Notes: a model not told the origin generated them from the sequence alone. A stretch of 64,000 nucleotides of DNA from Aulosira sp. FACHB-615 (GCF_014698045.1 NZ_JACJSE010000007.1:62001-126000); one strand, 5' to 3'. Positions 33,964-43,975 are shown, counted from the first letter of the stretch. Translations and numbers: made by a program.

Positions 33964-35151
33964 CTAAACATGCTCTGACAAGGTTAATGGTAACTGAACT
34001 ATAAACCTTGTCCAACCTTGAGAACTAGTAACTGTAATATTTCCTTGCAGATATTCCACGAGTTTTTTGACCAAAGTTAAACCTAACCCACTACCATGAT
34101 TAAATGTAGATGCGTTTTGCATAACTTGGGTATAATCAAAAATTGATAATTTATCTTGATTTTGATTTTGGGATATGCGATAAAACGGTTCAAAAATTTG
34201 AGCTTGTTCTTTGACCGGAATTTCGACACCAGAATTACTCACAATAATTTCTACTCCAGAAATTGGCACATCAGGTGAAATTTCTGGAAAATTTAATTGA
34301 TTAAAGATTTGGGTTAATTGAACTCCCACTGTAATAATTGCACCCAAGGGAGTATGTTTACAAGCATTCATTAATAACTCTGATAAAATCCGCGTCAAGA
34401 TAGCCAAATCAGTAGTCACATTCGGCAAATCTGGAGGAACTTCAACTTTTAAAATTTGCTGTTGAGTTTGGGCAATATCCTGATAGCTTTCAGTAATATG
34501 AGGTAGCCAATCTTGTAGACGCATAGAAGTTAATTCTAAGGGATACATATCTGCGTCTACAAAACGCATATTTAATAAATCATCGATTAAATTTAGTTCG
34601 CGTTCGCATTCGTAACGTAAGATATTAATGTAGCGAGCTACAGCATTTAATTCAGGAGGTTTACCAGACTGAATCATCCGTCGGCGGTCGAGAATAGTTT
34701 CCAGCATTGTAATTGCCATTTTAATATTTGATAATGGCGTACGCATTTCATGAGAAGTAGCTGCTAAAAAATCTTCTTTTAATTGGTTTAGTCGTTGCAA
34801 TTCTGCCATTTGAATTTCTAACTGATGGGCGCGTTCGCTGGCTAGATTGCGTTCTTGGCTTAATCTGCGTTGGGTATCATCTCGAAATACCAAGACTGCG
34901 CCTGTAATTTTACCTTGGTTGTCGCGCAGAGGAGCCGCACTATCGGCAATGGGAATAGTTTTTTTATCTTTGGTAATTAATAAAGTGCGATCGCTTAAAT
35001 ATGCAGTAGTTTTTTGTTCTAAAGCTGTATGAATGGGATTTAATACAGGTATTTTACTTTGTTCGTCAACTAGGGAAAAAATTTTTTCTAATAATTGGTT
35101 TCTCGCTTCATATAATTGCCAGCCTGTAAGGGTTTCTGCCACTTGATTCAT
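33964..35151 (-). CDS. PAS-histidine kinase, truncated N-terminus (remnant of a REC-PAS-kinase)
   Basis: 395 residues. The frame begins in the middle of a PAS domain: MNQVAETLTGWQ corresponds to the FMNxVAExLTGW strand and helix, and only LITKDKKTIPIADSAAPLRD ... GAVLVFRDDTQRR follows. Upstream in the same frame QIKY continues the PAS sequence with no start codon. Then a coiled coil, HisKA (SHEMRTPLSNIKMAI), and HATPase (NACKHTP, GSGLGLTLVKKL) follow, with no G1 DxG box of the normal form (VSNSGVEIP). The kinase core seems intact. It lies 23 bases after the broken receiver gene and is probably part of its ancestral protein. The start here may be artificial; expression is uncertain. Confidence 0.8.
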   Translation of the reverse strand: MNQVAETLTGWQLYEARNQLLEKIFSLVDEQSKIPVLNPIHTALEQKTTAYLSDRTLLITKDKKTIPIADSAAPLRDNQGKITGAVLVFRDDTQRRLSQERNLASERAHQLEIQMAELQRLNQLKEDFLAATSHEMRTPLSNIKMAITMLETILDRRRMIQSGKPPELNAVARYINILRYECERELNLIDDLLNMRFVDADMYPLELTSMRLQDWLPHITESYQDIAQTQQQILKVEVPPDLPNVTTDLAILTRILSELLMNACKHTPLGAIITVGVQLTQIFNQLNFPEISPDVPISGVEIIVSNSGVEIPVKEQAQIFEPFYRISQNQNQDKLSIFDYTQVMQNASTFNHGSGLGLTLVKKLVEYLQGNITVTSSQGWTRFIVQLPLTLSEHV

Positions 35152-35173
35152 ATACTTAATCTGTAACTGGGGA

Positions 35174-35380
35174 TTAACTACAAATCAAAATCAAGGTTGG
35201 ACGCAGAACAGTTGCTTTTTCTATAGCGGCTTCTGCGGTATCTGCAATATCAACAACGGTGTAGCCCAAAGACTCTAAACTTTCTTGCAAATTAATGGCA
35301 AGAATATACTCATCTTCCACAACCAAGACTTTCACTGTCTTGGTTGTGCTTATATCGGAGGAGATATCTATCATATTCAT
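35174..35380 (-). pseudogene. Truncated receiver domain (N-terminal half of a REC-PAS-kinase gene)
   Basis: 68 residues. It has the acidic pair (VVEDEYIL), the helix SLGYTVV and the strand RPTLILI, then a stop where all receivers have the phosphoacceptor Asp (usually LILMD). It cannot be phosphorylated. The next 21 bases before the downstream ATG are, in another frame, continuous with the PAS domain of the following gene. That points to a deletion with a frameshift joining the receiver to the middle of the PAS. The start overlaps the stop of the upstream kinase by four bases (ATGA). Confidence 0.75.
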
Positions 35381-38300
35381 GCCCTACTTTTTGTAAAAGT
35401 AATTTTAAATTCTGTTCCTTGTTGAGAATTAACTTCAATAGTTCCTCTTAACTGCTTCACTAAACCTTGGACAAGAATAATCCCTAATGTTTTTGTGTGT
35501 TTCGGATCAAAGTTTTGAGGTAGTCCAACGCCATTGTCTTGAATGATTAATATCAAATTGTAATTATCTTGTTGCTCTAAGCTAACGGTAATTTCTCCTG
35601 TACTTTGATGAGGAAAAGCGTATTTTAAAGCATTGGAAACTAATTCATTGATAATCAAACCACAAGGGATGGCTGTTTCAATGTCTAAGCTGGCATTATT
35701 AACTTGGATTTTAAGTTTAATACAGTTAGACGTGACATTGTAAGAATCAAATAAATGAGTGGTTAAATCGGGGATGTATTGGGCAAAATCTATGTTTGCT
35801 AAATCGGCGGAACGATAGAGTTTTTCATGAACTAAGGCAATAGAAGCAATGCGGTTTTGACTATCGCGCAGAATTGCTGCGGCTTCGGTGTCTTGCGTCC
35901 GTCGGCATTGCATTTGTAACAAACTACTAACAATGCCTAAATTGTTTTTGACACGATGATGAATTTCTTTGAGTAAAACCTCTTTTTCTTTTAGAGATGC
36001 TTTTAGTTGCTCTTGGACTTGCTTTTGTTCGGTAATGTCTTGGTGAACGACAACGAAAACTTTTCCATACTCAGGATGCTCAAACATAGAAGTTGTCGCA
36101 CTACACCAAAAAGGTGTGCCATCTTTTTTCACATTGTGGACTTCATAGCTGGCTTCGCCATGTTCTAAAACAGTTGCACTGATGGCTTGGTTTACCGCTT
36201 CTGCTTGTGCTTGATCCTCAGCATAGTTAATAGTTGAGATATGTAGACCGATTAATTCATCAGTGTCATAACCAAACATTTTCTCAAACTTAGGATTGGC
36301 ATAAACGATAATTCCATCACTGGCGCGAACCAAGCAAATTCCTTCAGCCATGTTGCGTGTAATCACTGCTTGCAGTTCGAGCATTTGTTGAGCGTGTTTT
36401 TGTTTGGTGATATCAATACAACTTCCCACAATGCGGTAAACACGGTGATGATCATCTCTCAAGGGAGTCAGGCTGGTAAACCACCAAGTTTCTTGGCCTT
36501 TAAATGGTAAACATTCTTCATAAGTGATAGTTGTGCCTGCGTTGAGACAATCTTGATAATGTTGTCTCACCTTCATCGCCGCCGTGGGAGGAAGCAACTG
36601 TTCTGGGGTTTTGCCTTGGATATAATCGGAACAAAAACCCGTGAGTTCTTCGTGAGTAGGGTTCAAACCAGCATAACGAAAATCATCATCAACCACATCA
36701 ACCACAAAAATTGCCTGGGCTACACCGTCGTAAATACTGCGTAAAAAATTTTCTTTTTCTTGCAATGCTTGTTCTGCTTGTTTGCGATCGCTAATATCAG
36801 TTACTCGTACCAGATTCATCACCTGCTGGGCAACTTGAATTTGTTTAACTGCGGTGTTTCCCCAAAAACAATTGCCCTGCTGGGTAACATACTCGATTTC
36901 CTGGCTCCAATATCCTTGCTGATTCATTTTTGCGAGGATCTCAGCTACCTCCTGAGAATTAAATGGTCGTTTATGCAGGGTATGTCCTTCTATTCCAATC
37001 AAGTCAGCTTTACATCGCGCTGCAAATAATTCTACGGCTCGATAATTGCAGTCGATGGTTAATAATGTTTGGGGACTAACCAAAAATAGAGCATCAGCAG
37101 ATTCGTTATAAATGGCTTCACGCAAATCACGGCTCTTGATAATTTCTAACTCAGCTTGTTTTCGTTCTGTAATATCAATAACGGCTCCAAATAACTTCAC
37201 CTGTTGACGTTTTGTATCATAAGCTACCTCTGCTTTTGATTCTAAGTAGCGCATTGAGCCATCAGGTCGAATAATCCGGTACTCTACGTTAATCGGGACA
37301 GCATCAACAATCGCCGCTAAAAAATGAGCTTGCAAAACTGGCCGATCATCTGGGTGAACCATTTGCAGAAATTCGGCTTGAGTTGGTGCTGGTTGAATGG
37401 GGGAAAGACCAAAAATCAGAAAGGTTTCCGTTGACCAAATTAGCTGTTCATCACCCAAGTTCCATTCCCAACTGCCAACATGGGCGATATGCTGGGCAGC
37501 ATTTAGCTGTAATTCACTGCGACGTAATTTTTCCTCTGCTTGAATGCGATCGCGTAATGCCGCTTGTCGTTCAGTAATATCTCGTCCTTCAGGAATTAAC
37601 AAAATAACTTCGCCAGTTTCATCCTGAAGTGGACGCAAGGAGAAATCAATGGTTGCTACTTGGTTATTTGCTCCCAAAACTTCCACTTCATAGCGGACAA
37701 AGTTTCCTTGAGCTGCTGAAGCAATTGCCTGTTTAAGTTGCTCTTGAGTTTCTGGTGAAATTGTCCACCAGTGTGTGTCCCAAAATGGCCGATTAATTAC
37801 ATCGTCCGGCTTCATTCCTGCAAAATCGAGCGCAGTTTGATTTGCCTCTAGCAAAGTTCCATCAACACTCAGCAGCCCGATAAACTGAAATGAATTGTTG
37901 AAAATGCCACGAAATCTACGTTCGCTGGCTTGTAAAGCGGCTTCTGCTTGTTTGCGTTCTGTAATATCTTGAGCGGTACCGTAAAGGCGGGCTACTTCTC
38001 CATTACTATTAAACTCGGCATAGCCAATCCCCTCCACATAAATATCAACATTGTCAGTTCTAGTAGCACGCAGAACTAGTTTGTAAGATTCACCAGTGGT
38101 AATAGCACGCTTGACAGCTTGGTCTAATTTTTCTTGATCTTCGGGGTGATATAGCTGTAAATTTTCTGTATATGTGGGTGTTGAAAGTTGAATGTCTCGT
38201 TGAAAAAGTTCAAACAACCCTTTTGACCAGCTAATTTTGCCTGTAGCCAAGTCATACTCCCAGTTACCCAAACGAGCAACGCGCTGCGCTTCTTCTAACA

Positions 38301-39531
38301 AAGCTTCATTTTTGCGGAGTATTTCTTCAGTGCGTTTAAGTTCTGTAACATCAACTACCATGCCATCCCAAGCTATGCGACCATCTTCCAACCGACGTGG
38401 CGAGGAACGAAAATGACACCACTTCAATTTACCACTGGGTGTACAGATTCGCAGTTGAATATCAAAAATACTCAGATGCTGTTTTGACTCATTTTCAGCA
38501 GTTTCAAGTCGGGGGATGTCTTCTGGGATAAACTGACGATAAAGTAGACTGGCATCTTGGAGTGCATCTGCGGCACTCACTTCCATGATATTTTCAATTC
38601 CCGCACTTAAATAATAAAAGCGATCGCTACCATCTAATTCTCGAATGACTTTATAAATTGCCCCATTCGGTAAGTTATCGCCAATTCGCCGCAACATTGC
38701 TTCTCGTTCTTGCAAAGCGAGTTCTACTTGTTTGCGGTCTGTAATCTCTGCCAATGAACCAACCAACCGCACAGGGTTTCCTTGCTGATCCCAAACAGCT
38801 TTGGCGCGGGATCTAAACCATCCATAACTACCATCTCTACGGCGTAATCGATATTCAACGTTATACTCTGGGGCTTGTTGTAATAAATAAGCTGTTTGAG
38901 CAGCCATTACTTGTGCATAATCATCAGGATGTATGCGTTTACTCCATTCATCATCCTCACAGCTTAATTCATGATGCTCATATCCCAGCATTTCAAACCA
39001 ACGTTCTGAGCGATAAGTTTGATTAGTTGCTATGTCCCAATCCCAAATCGCCTCACTCGTACCAGCCACAGCTAAGTACCAACGTTCTTCACTACACCGT
39101 AAAGCCGCTTCTATTTTTTGGCGTTCGCTAATTTCTCGCTCTAGTTCTTTGTTTGTGGCTTCTAGTTGTACAGAACTGGGAAAAGCTAGTGCTTGTGGCA
39201 TCAAACGTATCAGTTCTAATGCAGTGTACAGTGATATTACAGATGCGATCGCTTTCATCACACCACTCAGCCAATAGACAGGATGCCAATGTGTCCAAAT
39301 CTCGATCCAGTGAGTTGTACCACAACTGAGCATCAATAAAGCAAACAGCAAAAAAATCCAGTTAAATGGCAAATCTCGGCGTTTGCAAACAAAATATAGT
39401 AGGGTGCAGGGAATAGAATAATAAGCGATCGCAATCAAACTATCAGATACAATATGCAGCCATAACAACATTGATTGCCCAGCATCGCTATGATTACAAG
39501 GAATCAACGGTATTTGTATAAAAATATTCAT
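35377..39531 (-). CDS. Ethylene-receptor-type histidine kinase with eight PAS domains
   Basis: 1384 residues. The N-terminal three-helix domain has Asp30, Cys70 and His74, again at the ETR1 spacing (40 and 4). Eight PAS domains follow (about residues 145-1175), each closed by a PAC-like ending such as EITDRKQ, DVTELKR, DITERKQ. Several carry Trp-rich PAS_3 patterns (IWDWDI, FRSRAKAVW). The kinase core is of the HisKA_2 type: H box EIHHRVKNNLGIVSSLL, then NELVSNALKYAFP and DNGVGLP. Membrane-bound sensor in the inner or thylakoid membrane. Its stop overlaps the broken receiver gene by four bases, then the PAS-kinase, so three genes form one transcript. The partner response regulator would have been the receiver that is now truncated. 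Confidence 0.88.
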   Translation of the reverse strand: MNIFIQIPLIPCNHSDAGQSMLLWLHIVSDSLIAIAYYSIPCTLLYFVCKRRDLPFNWIFLLFALLMLSCGTTHWIEIWTHWHPVYWLSGVMKAIASVISLYTALELIRLMPQALAFPSSVQLEATNKELEREISERQKIEAALRCSEERWYLAVAGTSEAIWDWDIATNQTYRSERWFEMLGYEHHELSCEDDEWSKRIHPDDYAQVMAAQTAYLLQQAPEYNVEYRLRRRDGSYGWFRSRAKAVWDQQGNPVRLVGSLAEITDRKQVELALQEREAMLRRIGDNLPNGAIYKVIRELDGSDRFYYLSAGIENIMEVSAADALQDASLLYRQFIPEDIPRLETAENESKQHLSIFDIQLRICTPSGKLKWCHFRSSPRRLEDGRIAWDGMVVDVTELKRTEEILRKNEALLEEAQRVARLGNWEYDLATGKISWSKGLFELFQRDIQLSTPTYTENLQLYHPEDQEKLDQAVKRAITTGESYKLVLRATRTDNVDIYVEGIGYAEFNSNGEVARLYGTAQDITERKQAEAALQASERRFRGIFNNSFQFIGLLSVDGTLLEANQTALDFAGMKPDDVINRPFWDTHWWTISPETQEQLKQAIASAAQGNFVRYEVEVLGANNQVATIDFSLRPLQDETGEVILLIPEGRDITERQAALRDRIQAEEKLRRSELQLNAAQHIAHVGSWEWNLGDEQLIWSTETFLIFGLSPIQPAPTQAEFLQMVHPDDRPVLQAHFLAAIVDAVPINVEYRIIRPDGSMRYLESKAEVAYDTKRQQVKLFGAVIDITERKQAELEIIKSRDLREAIYNESADALFLVSPQTLLTIDCNYRAVELFAARCKADLIGIEGHTLHKRPFNSQEVAEILAKMNQQGYWSQEIEYVTQQGNCFWGNTAVKQIQVAQQVMNLVRVTDISDRKQAEQALQEKENFLRSIYDGVAQAIFVVDVVDDDFRYAGLNPTHEELTGFCSDYIQGKTPEQLLPPTAAMKVRQHYQDCLNAGTTITYEECLPFKGQETWWFTSLTPLRDDHHRVYRIVGSCIDITKQKHAQQMLELQAVITRNMAEGICLVRASDGIIVYANPKFEKMFGYDTDELIGLHISTINYAEDQAQAEAVNQAISATVLEHGEASYEVHNVKKDGTPFWCSATTSMFEHPEYGKVFVVVHQDITEQKQVQEQLKASLKEKEVLLKEIHHRVKNNLGIVSSLLQMQCRRTQDTEAAAILRDSQNRIASIALVHEKLYRSADLANIDFAQYIPDLTTHLFDSYNVTSNCIKLKIQVNNASLDIETAIPCGLIINELVSNALKYAFPHQSTGEITVSLEQQDNYNLILIIQDNGVGLPQNFDPKHTKTLGIILVQGLVKQLRGTIEVNSQQGTEFKITFTKSRA

Positions 39532-39990
39532 AAAGTTTTCTAAAACACAATTTCCCGCAAGGGTATATCTATCCTAAAGAATAGGTTTGATTTTTCACCT
39601 ACATAATTTTGAATTGATCACCCTTGTGGCAAATTTCAGGCTGCGATCGCTACATTTCTCCCAAAGGCAACGTTTAAGAACCCTGATAACATAGAAGAAA
39701 GTTCAACTGAACTACCAAAGTTATGAGCAGTATTAATATTTCCTTACCTGAAGCGAATTTTCTGTTACTCTTTGCGTCTTTGCGCGGCAGTTGCTTCAAG
39801 TCGGCAAAGCCGCCCAACGCACTGCCTTGCCTTTGCGTGAGCTTTTAAATAGTATTGTTAGCAACACCAAAGTATTTATGCAAGAAGTTTAATGATATTG
39901 ATACGCAATTGGTAAATAAAACCCCAACTTTTTCACAAAGCTGGGGTTCTAGTTGATCGAAAAGCGATCGCATATCGCCAAAAACAACTT
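39532..39990. other. Gap with an interspersed repeat and the thrC terminator
   Basis: No gene seen. The TTTGCGTCTTTGCGCGGCAG word at about 39770 and the GCTTCAAGTCGGCAAAGCCG / CCCAACGCACTGCC block (about 39789-39830) belong to interspersed repeat families. The promoter of the 1384-residue kinase must be near 39540-39600 (minus). Confidence 0.55.
39914..39948 (-). terminator. Terminator of thrC
   Basis: On the minus strand AACCCCAGCTT pairs with AAGTTGGGGTT (one GU), seven-base loop, followed by TTATTT. It lies 43 bases after the thrC stop. Confidence 0.75.
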
Positions 39991-41082
39991 TTAAAATCCC
40001 ATTGCGGTGGCTACATCTTTCAGTTCTGCGGGGATGCCTTGCTGAAATTGACTGTTACTGTGCTTAATTGCTGTATCAGGGTCTTTCAAACCATTACCAG
40101 TCAATACACAAACTACTGTTGCACCTGTGGGTACTTGGTCTTTGACTTTTAATAATCCCGCCACAGAAGCGGCGCTGGCTGGTTCGCAGAAAATACCTTC
40201 GGATGCAGCTAATAAGCGATAAGCATCGAGAATTTCTGCATCAGTGACAGCTGCAAAACTTCCTTGACTCGCAGTTTGCGCGGCGATCGCTTTATCCCAA
40301 CTGGCTGGATTCCCGATGCGAATGGCTGTGGCGATGGTGTCAGGATGGGCGACTGGTTGACCGTTGACTAATGGTGCTGCACCTGCGGCTTGGAATCCCA
40401 TCATCTTGGGGAGGCGATCGCATTTACCAGCTTGGTGGTATTGACAAAAACCCATCCAATATGCTGATATATTTCCCGCATTGCCCACCGGGATACATAG
40501 CCAATCAGGAGCGTTACCCAAAGCATCAACCACTTCAAAGGCTCCGGTTTTTTGTCCTTCTAAACGGTAAGGGTTAACGGAATTTACCAAGGTTATTGGG
40601 TAACTCTCAGCCATGTCCCGGACAATTTCTAAGGCGCGGTCAAAGTTACCTTTAATTGCTAAAACTTCGGCACCATACAATAAAGCTTGTGCCAATTTGC
40701 CCAAAGCGACGTAACCATCAGGAATCAAGACAAAGGCTTTCATTCCACCACGTTTAGCATAGGCGGCGGCGGCGGCGGAAGTGTTACCAGTACTGGCACA
40801 AATTACGGCTTTTGCGCCTGCTTCCTTGGCTTTGGAAATGGCCATTGTCATTCCCCGGTCTTTGAAACTACCAGTGGGGTTGAGGCCATCGTACTTGACA
40901 AATACACTCACTTGTCTGCCAATGCGTTCTGTGATCGCTGGCACCGGAATTAAAGGAGTATTACCCTCTAACAAGGTAACAACAGGCGTTGTGTCACTGA
41001 CAGGTAAGTACTCACGGTAGGCTTCTATCAGTCCGGGCCAAGGTTGGCGATGAGATTTAGCAACAGACAAGCTCACAGTCAC
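39991..41082 (-). CDS. thrC: Threonine synthase
   Basis: 363 residues. PLP enzyme that converts O-phosphohomoserine to threonine in the cytoplasm. PLP-Lys in NPTGSFKDRGMTMA, then CASTGNTSAAAAAYAKRGG (phosphate loop), NSVNPYRLEGQKTGAFEV, and PVGNAGNISAYWMG. C-terminal GNGLKDPDTAI is typical. The size matches the short (class-2-like) threonine synthases of cyanobacteria and Gram-positives. Probably monocistronic with its own terminator at 39914. No riboswitch is seen upstream. Confidence 0.97.
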   Translation of the reverse strand: MTVSLSVAKSHRQPWPGLIEAYREYLPVSDTTPVVTLLEGNTPLIPVPAITERIGRQVSVFVKYDGLNPTGSFKDRGMTMAISKAKEAGAKAVICASTGNTSAAAAAYAKRGGMKAFVLIPDGYVALGKLAQALLYGAEVLAIKGNFDRALEIVRDMAESYPITLVNSVNPYRLEGQKTGAFEVVDALGNAPDWLCIPVGNAGNISAYWMGFCQYHQAGKCDRLPKMMGFQAAGAAPLVNGQPVAHPDTIATAIRIGNPASWDKAIAAQTASQGSFAAVTDAEILDAYRLLAASEGIFCEPASAASVAGLLKVKDQVPTGATVVCVLTGNGLKDPDTAIKHSNSQFQQGIPAELKDVATAMGF

Positions 41083-41542
41083 AGGTTTTAACAGTTTTTC
41101 ACTAAAGATTGATTAATTTATGGATACGAAAGCCAAGTTTGAGCTTTCTTTCTCCACCTATTCCAGAAAAATATTATCTTTGTTTGGTGTAGTTTTTGAG
41201 ATTTTTTTATTTCGTGCAGATAGTTAGTTTACCATAAAGCCTTTGTACACCTACGTTTTTTAGGATTTAAGAGTGAGAGGAAAAATCAAGGGTTTCGGTG
41301 AGGCTGAAAGGCTTACACCCCTATACCCCCACACCCTTACACCCATCCTCAACAGCCAAACTTGGTGCGTCAGTGCGAAACTTTGGAACACTCCACTACT
41401 CATCGCCGTCGCTTATCACAAAACTCACAATCCATTAAATGATGTGATTAAAACTATACAATCATTTAACAAACCTTAAACCGACATTACTATAATATTT
41501 AATATTGGTGTGAGTTGAGTTGTGTATCTATTTAATATAACA
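41083..41542. other. Gap with a partial ACACCC repeat, no gene
   Basis: A C/A-rich repeat (CACCCCTATACCCCCACACCCTTACACCC) sits at about 41318-41346, followed by AACTTGGTGCGTCAGTGCG. It looks like half an element of the AGGACTTACGCA type. A short frame at 41273-41479 reads through it and is not credible. Confidence 0.55.
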
Positions 41543-41731
41543 ATGTCTACATCTAGTGTTTCAGAACGGAAATCCCAAGCTGCTTTAGTTAACGAACTAA
41601 ACAAGTCCTATTATCAAGCAGATCAGCAAGCCAAGTTTAAGAACCTGGAAGCCGAGGTAGATTCTCTGTTACAGCAGTTGCAAAACTTGAAAGAACAACG
41701 GTTAGCGGCGACTCATTCTGACGAAGAATAA
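41543..41731 (+). CDS. Small coiled-coil protein of unknown function
   Basis: 62 residues from the ATG at 41543 (MSTSSVSERKSQAALV). A longer frame from a GTG at 41522 has a less convincing start. A heptad pattern is evident from residue 35 (FKNLEAEVDSLLQQLQNLKEQRL) and the tail is acidic. Such proteins in cyanobacteria are often annotated only as hypothetical. It is alone: 460 bases from thrC on one side and 298 from the porin terminator region on the other. Confidence 0.65.
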   Translation: MSTSSVSERKSQAALVNELNKSYYQADQQAKFKNLEAEVDSLLQQLQNLKEQRLAATHSDEE

Positions 41732-41965
41732 GTTCCCTGAACCAAAGCGATCGCCTACATAACATCAACCTGAACCTTTAATAAACGCTTAAACACTTAG
41801 TTGAGAAAATTTTCTAACCAGAGAACCTAACTTTGGCGATCGCTATCAAAATTAAACAAGTTTTGACACTGAAAACCTGTTGTACAGATTAATCTACCAC
41901 TATCCTAAATTATGAGGATATACTGATCTTCTGTACGTGGTGAGAGGTTTGAGTGTGAATAGAAT

Positions 41966-42002
41966 GAAAAAGCTGTTTGAGCAGTTGAGTACTCAAACAA
42001 CT
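41966..42002 (-). terminator. Terminator of the SLH-OprB porin gene
   Basis: On the minus strand GTTTGAG and CTCAAAC form a stem (41975-41981 with 41992-41998, extended by CTAAGTT/AGC) followed by TTTTT. It lies 27-63 bases after the porin stop codon. The gap 41732-41965 holds no gene. Confidence 0.75.
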
Positions 42003-42028
42003 TAGTTAAAAGATTTGACTAAGAATTT

Positions 42029-43930
42029 CTAGAATCGGAAAGTTGTCCGAATTGTCCCCACATAGATAGTGTCGTTGTTGCGGTTGTGTTCGGGGTTGAA
42101 CAGAATGATCAACCCTGGGGTAATTGAGATATTGCTGTTAACTTGATAACGATACAAAGCTTCTAAATGGTAAGAAGTATCGCTATCTTCCCGACGCGCA
42201 CTTGTCGCCGTCAGAGTGCGTGGCCCGTAATCATTGCTTGTTACCTTTGGCGGTTGACCAAAAATAATCCCACCGACATTACCTTTTTTACCCAAGTCGG
42301 GAAATCCTAGAGTCACAGCCCAGTTCCAAATATCAGCTTTATCACCTCTATTGACTGTATTGGTAACAGAGTTTCTTCCAGAACTGGCTTCGGCGATCGC
42401 CTGTGTGTAACCCACCCAACCAGATATGATGAATTTATTACTCAACTTGTAACTACTTTGAATGCCATAGTGATTAGCTGATGTGGCAATAGGAATTGCA
42501 GTTGTTCCAAATGGATTATTCGCAAACGCACTTCCTTCCGAACCGGAGACATTCACATCACCAGTTGCAACGCCATTACCATCAACCGCACTAAAGTAAG
42601 AATGGGCATAAGTAAAAGCCAGAGTCAAATCTTTATTTGGTTGAAACGCCACTTGTCCTAACGCGCCATAACTCCCATCAAACAAACCTCTACCATCCAG
42701 AGGATTTTCGGCATTTCTCGCTATATAACCACCTGACAAAGTAATAGCATCACTCAGCTTGAAGATAGCACTGACACCAGAACCTCTACCAACCGCCAGA
42801 CCAGAGTTACTTGCACGATAAATGGGCGCGAAACGACCAAACCGCGATATAGCGCCTGTCGTTGCAGCTGAAAATAAGGGGTTAACGGTGTTGAAATTAT
42901 CAAAGAACGAACCGCCAATAGCATCAACCGTCACATTTAACTTATCCCCAATCGGGAAGTTATAAAATAACTTAGCCAAGCCAAAACTATTATCTGGCTC
43001 AAGAGTGGTATCCCAAGCCAACCGCGTCATATTTGTCCCGGAGACTTGATTTGTGGCGTTGAAAGCCAGAGTATTATTCGCTCTCAAAATCACGCGCAAG
43101 CGGTCTTGACCGTAAAAACTGGAATCAAAGATGATTCGCACCCGGTCAGCAAAAATTGTGTTATCTGCTAAGTCGCGTCCGCCAGCACTTCTATAGGCTG
43201 CGGCTTCTCTAGCGGTTCTACTTCCACCAGGGGTATTATTGATAGTCCGCCACGCATCGGAAGTTAAAGCTTTTTCTTCACCATACACACCACCAAAGGT
43301 CAAGATCACATCCCCAGATAATTTGGTTGTGGTGGAAAATTGATTGGCTTCTAGTTCGGCGGTGCGTGCTTCTAATGGGTCAATTCTGCCACGCAACTCA
43401 ACTAAACCATCAGCAAATTCTTGTTGCAGCTTTTGTAAGGTTTCTAAATCTTCTTTTCTCACAGCGTCGGCGGTACTTGTGGCAATTAATTCATTAATTT
43501 TTTCCAAACAAGCATTTAACCCAGCCGCAAATTCATAGCGCGTCATCGCCCGATTACCCCGATAGGTGCTATCGGGATAACCTGCAATACACCCATATCG
43601 TTCAACTAAAGATTGTAGTGCTTGAAATGCCCAGTCTGTTGGTTGGACATCTGATAGTTGCGATACGGATGTTACTTGACTCATGGTATCGGAATTATCA
43701 GTTTCTTGCGTTAATTCTGATACAGAGGTTTGATTGACTTCAGTTTCCGTTTGAGCAACCAGATGATCTTTTAGTTGTGGTGAACCTAACTTGATACTTT
43801 CTGCCTGTAATTCCTCTGGAGACTGAACTACAGAATTTGCTAACGCCTTTTGAGTCGTAACAAAACTAGCAAGTAACAGTATTGGACTGATCCATACTGC
43901 GCTGCGGAAAACACTATTCATGAGCCTCAC
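42029..43930 (-). CDS. SLH-OprB outer-membrane porin (iron uptake porin type)
   Basis: 633 residues. Signal peptide ending near ALANS, a low-complexity linker, then one SLH domain (QLSDVQPTDWAFQALQSLVERYGCIAGYP ... MTRYEFAAGLNACLEKI), a coiled coil (LQKLQQEFADGLVELRGRIDPLEARTAELEANQF) and a C-terminal OprB beta-barrel ending in Phe (TTFRF). This is the standard cyanobacterial porin layout: the SLH domain binds peptidoglycan-linked polymer, the barrel spans the outer membrane. The frame starts at a GTG (43930); an ATG at 43921 is the alternative. Forty-six bases upstream of 43930 lies a palindrome ACCAATAAAGTTGGT shared with the Mo-type genes, suggesting the porin is coregulated with them. Confidence 0.93.
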   Translation of the reverse strand: MRLMNSVFRSAVWISPILLLASFVTTQKALANSVVQSPEELQAESIKLGSPQLKDHLVAQTETEVNQTSVSELTQETDNSDTMSQVTSVSQLSDVQPTDWAFQALQSLVERYGCIAGYPDSTYRGNRAMTRYEFAAGLNACLEKINELIATSTADAVRKEDLETLQKLQQEFADGLVELRGRIDPLEARTAELEANQFSTTTKLSGDVILTFGGVYGEEKALTSDAWRTINNTPGGSRTAREAAAYRSAGGRDLADNTIFADRVRIIFDSSFYGQDRLRVILRANNTLAFNATNQVSGTNMTRLAWDTTLEPDNSFGLAKLFYNFPIGDKLNVTVDAIGGSFFDNFNTVNPLFSAATTGAISRFGRFAPIYRASNSGLAVGRGSGVSAIFKLSDAITLSGGYIARNAENPLDGRGLFDGSYGALGQVAFQPNKDLTLAFTYAHSYFSAVDGNGVATGDVNVSGSEGSAFANNPFGTTAIPIATSANHYGIQSSYKLSNKFIISGWVGYTQAIAEASSGRNSVTNTVNRGDKADIWNWAVTLGFPDLGKKGNVGGIIFGQPPKVTSNDYGPRTLTATSARREDSDTSYHLEALYRYQVNSNISITPGLIILFNPEHNRNNDTIYVGTIRTTFRF

Positions 43931-43975
43931 ACCTGAACTGAATTACACTACTGTACTGGTAAAAGTATATACTAA

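Noticed and set aside
33720..33971. A minus-strand open frame coding a collagen-like Gly-Asp-Thr/Lys repeat
   Set aside because: It consists mainly of the intergenic 9-bp tandem repeat, overlaps the end of aroE on one side, and has no ribosome-binding site or signal sequence; the repeat alone explains the open frame.
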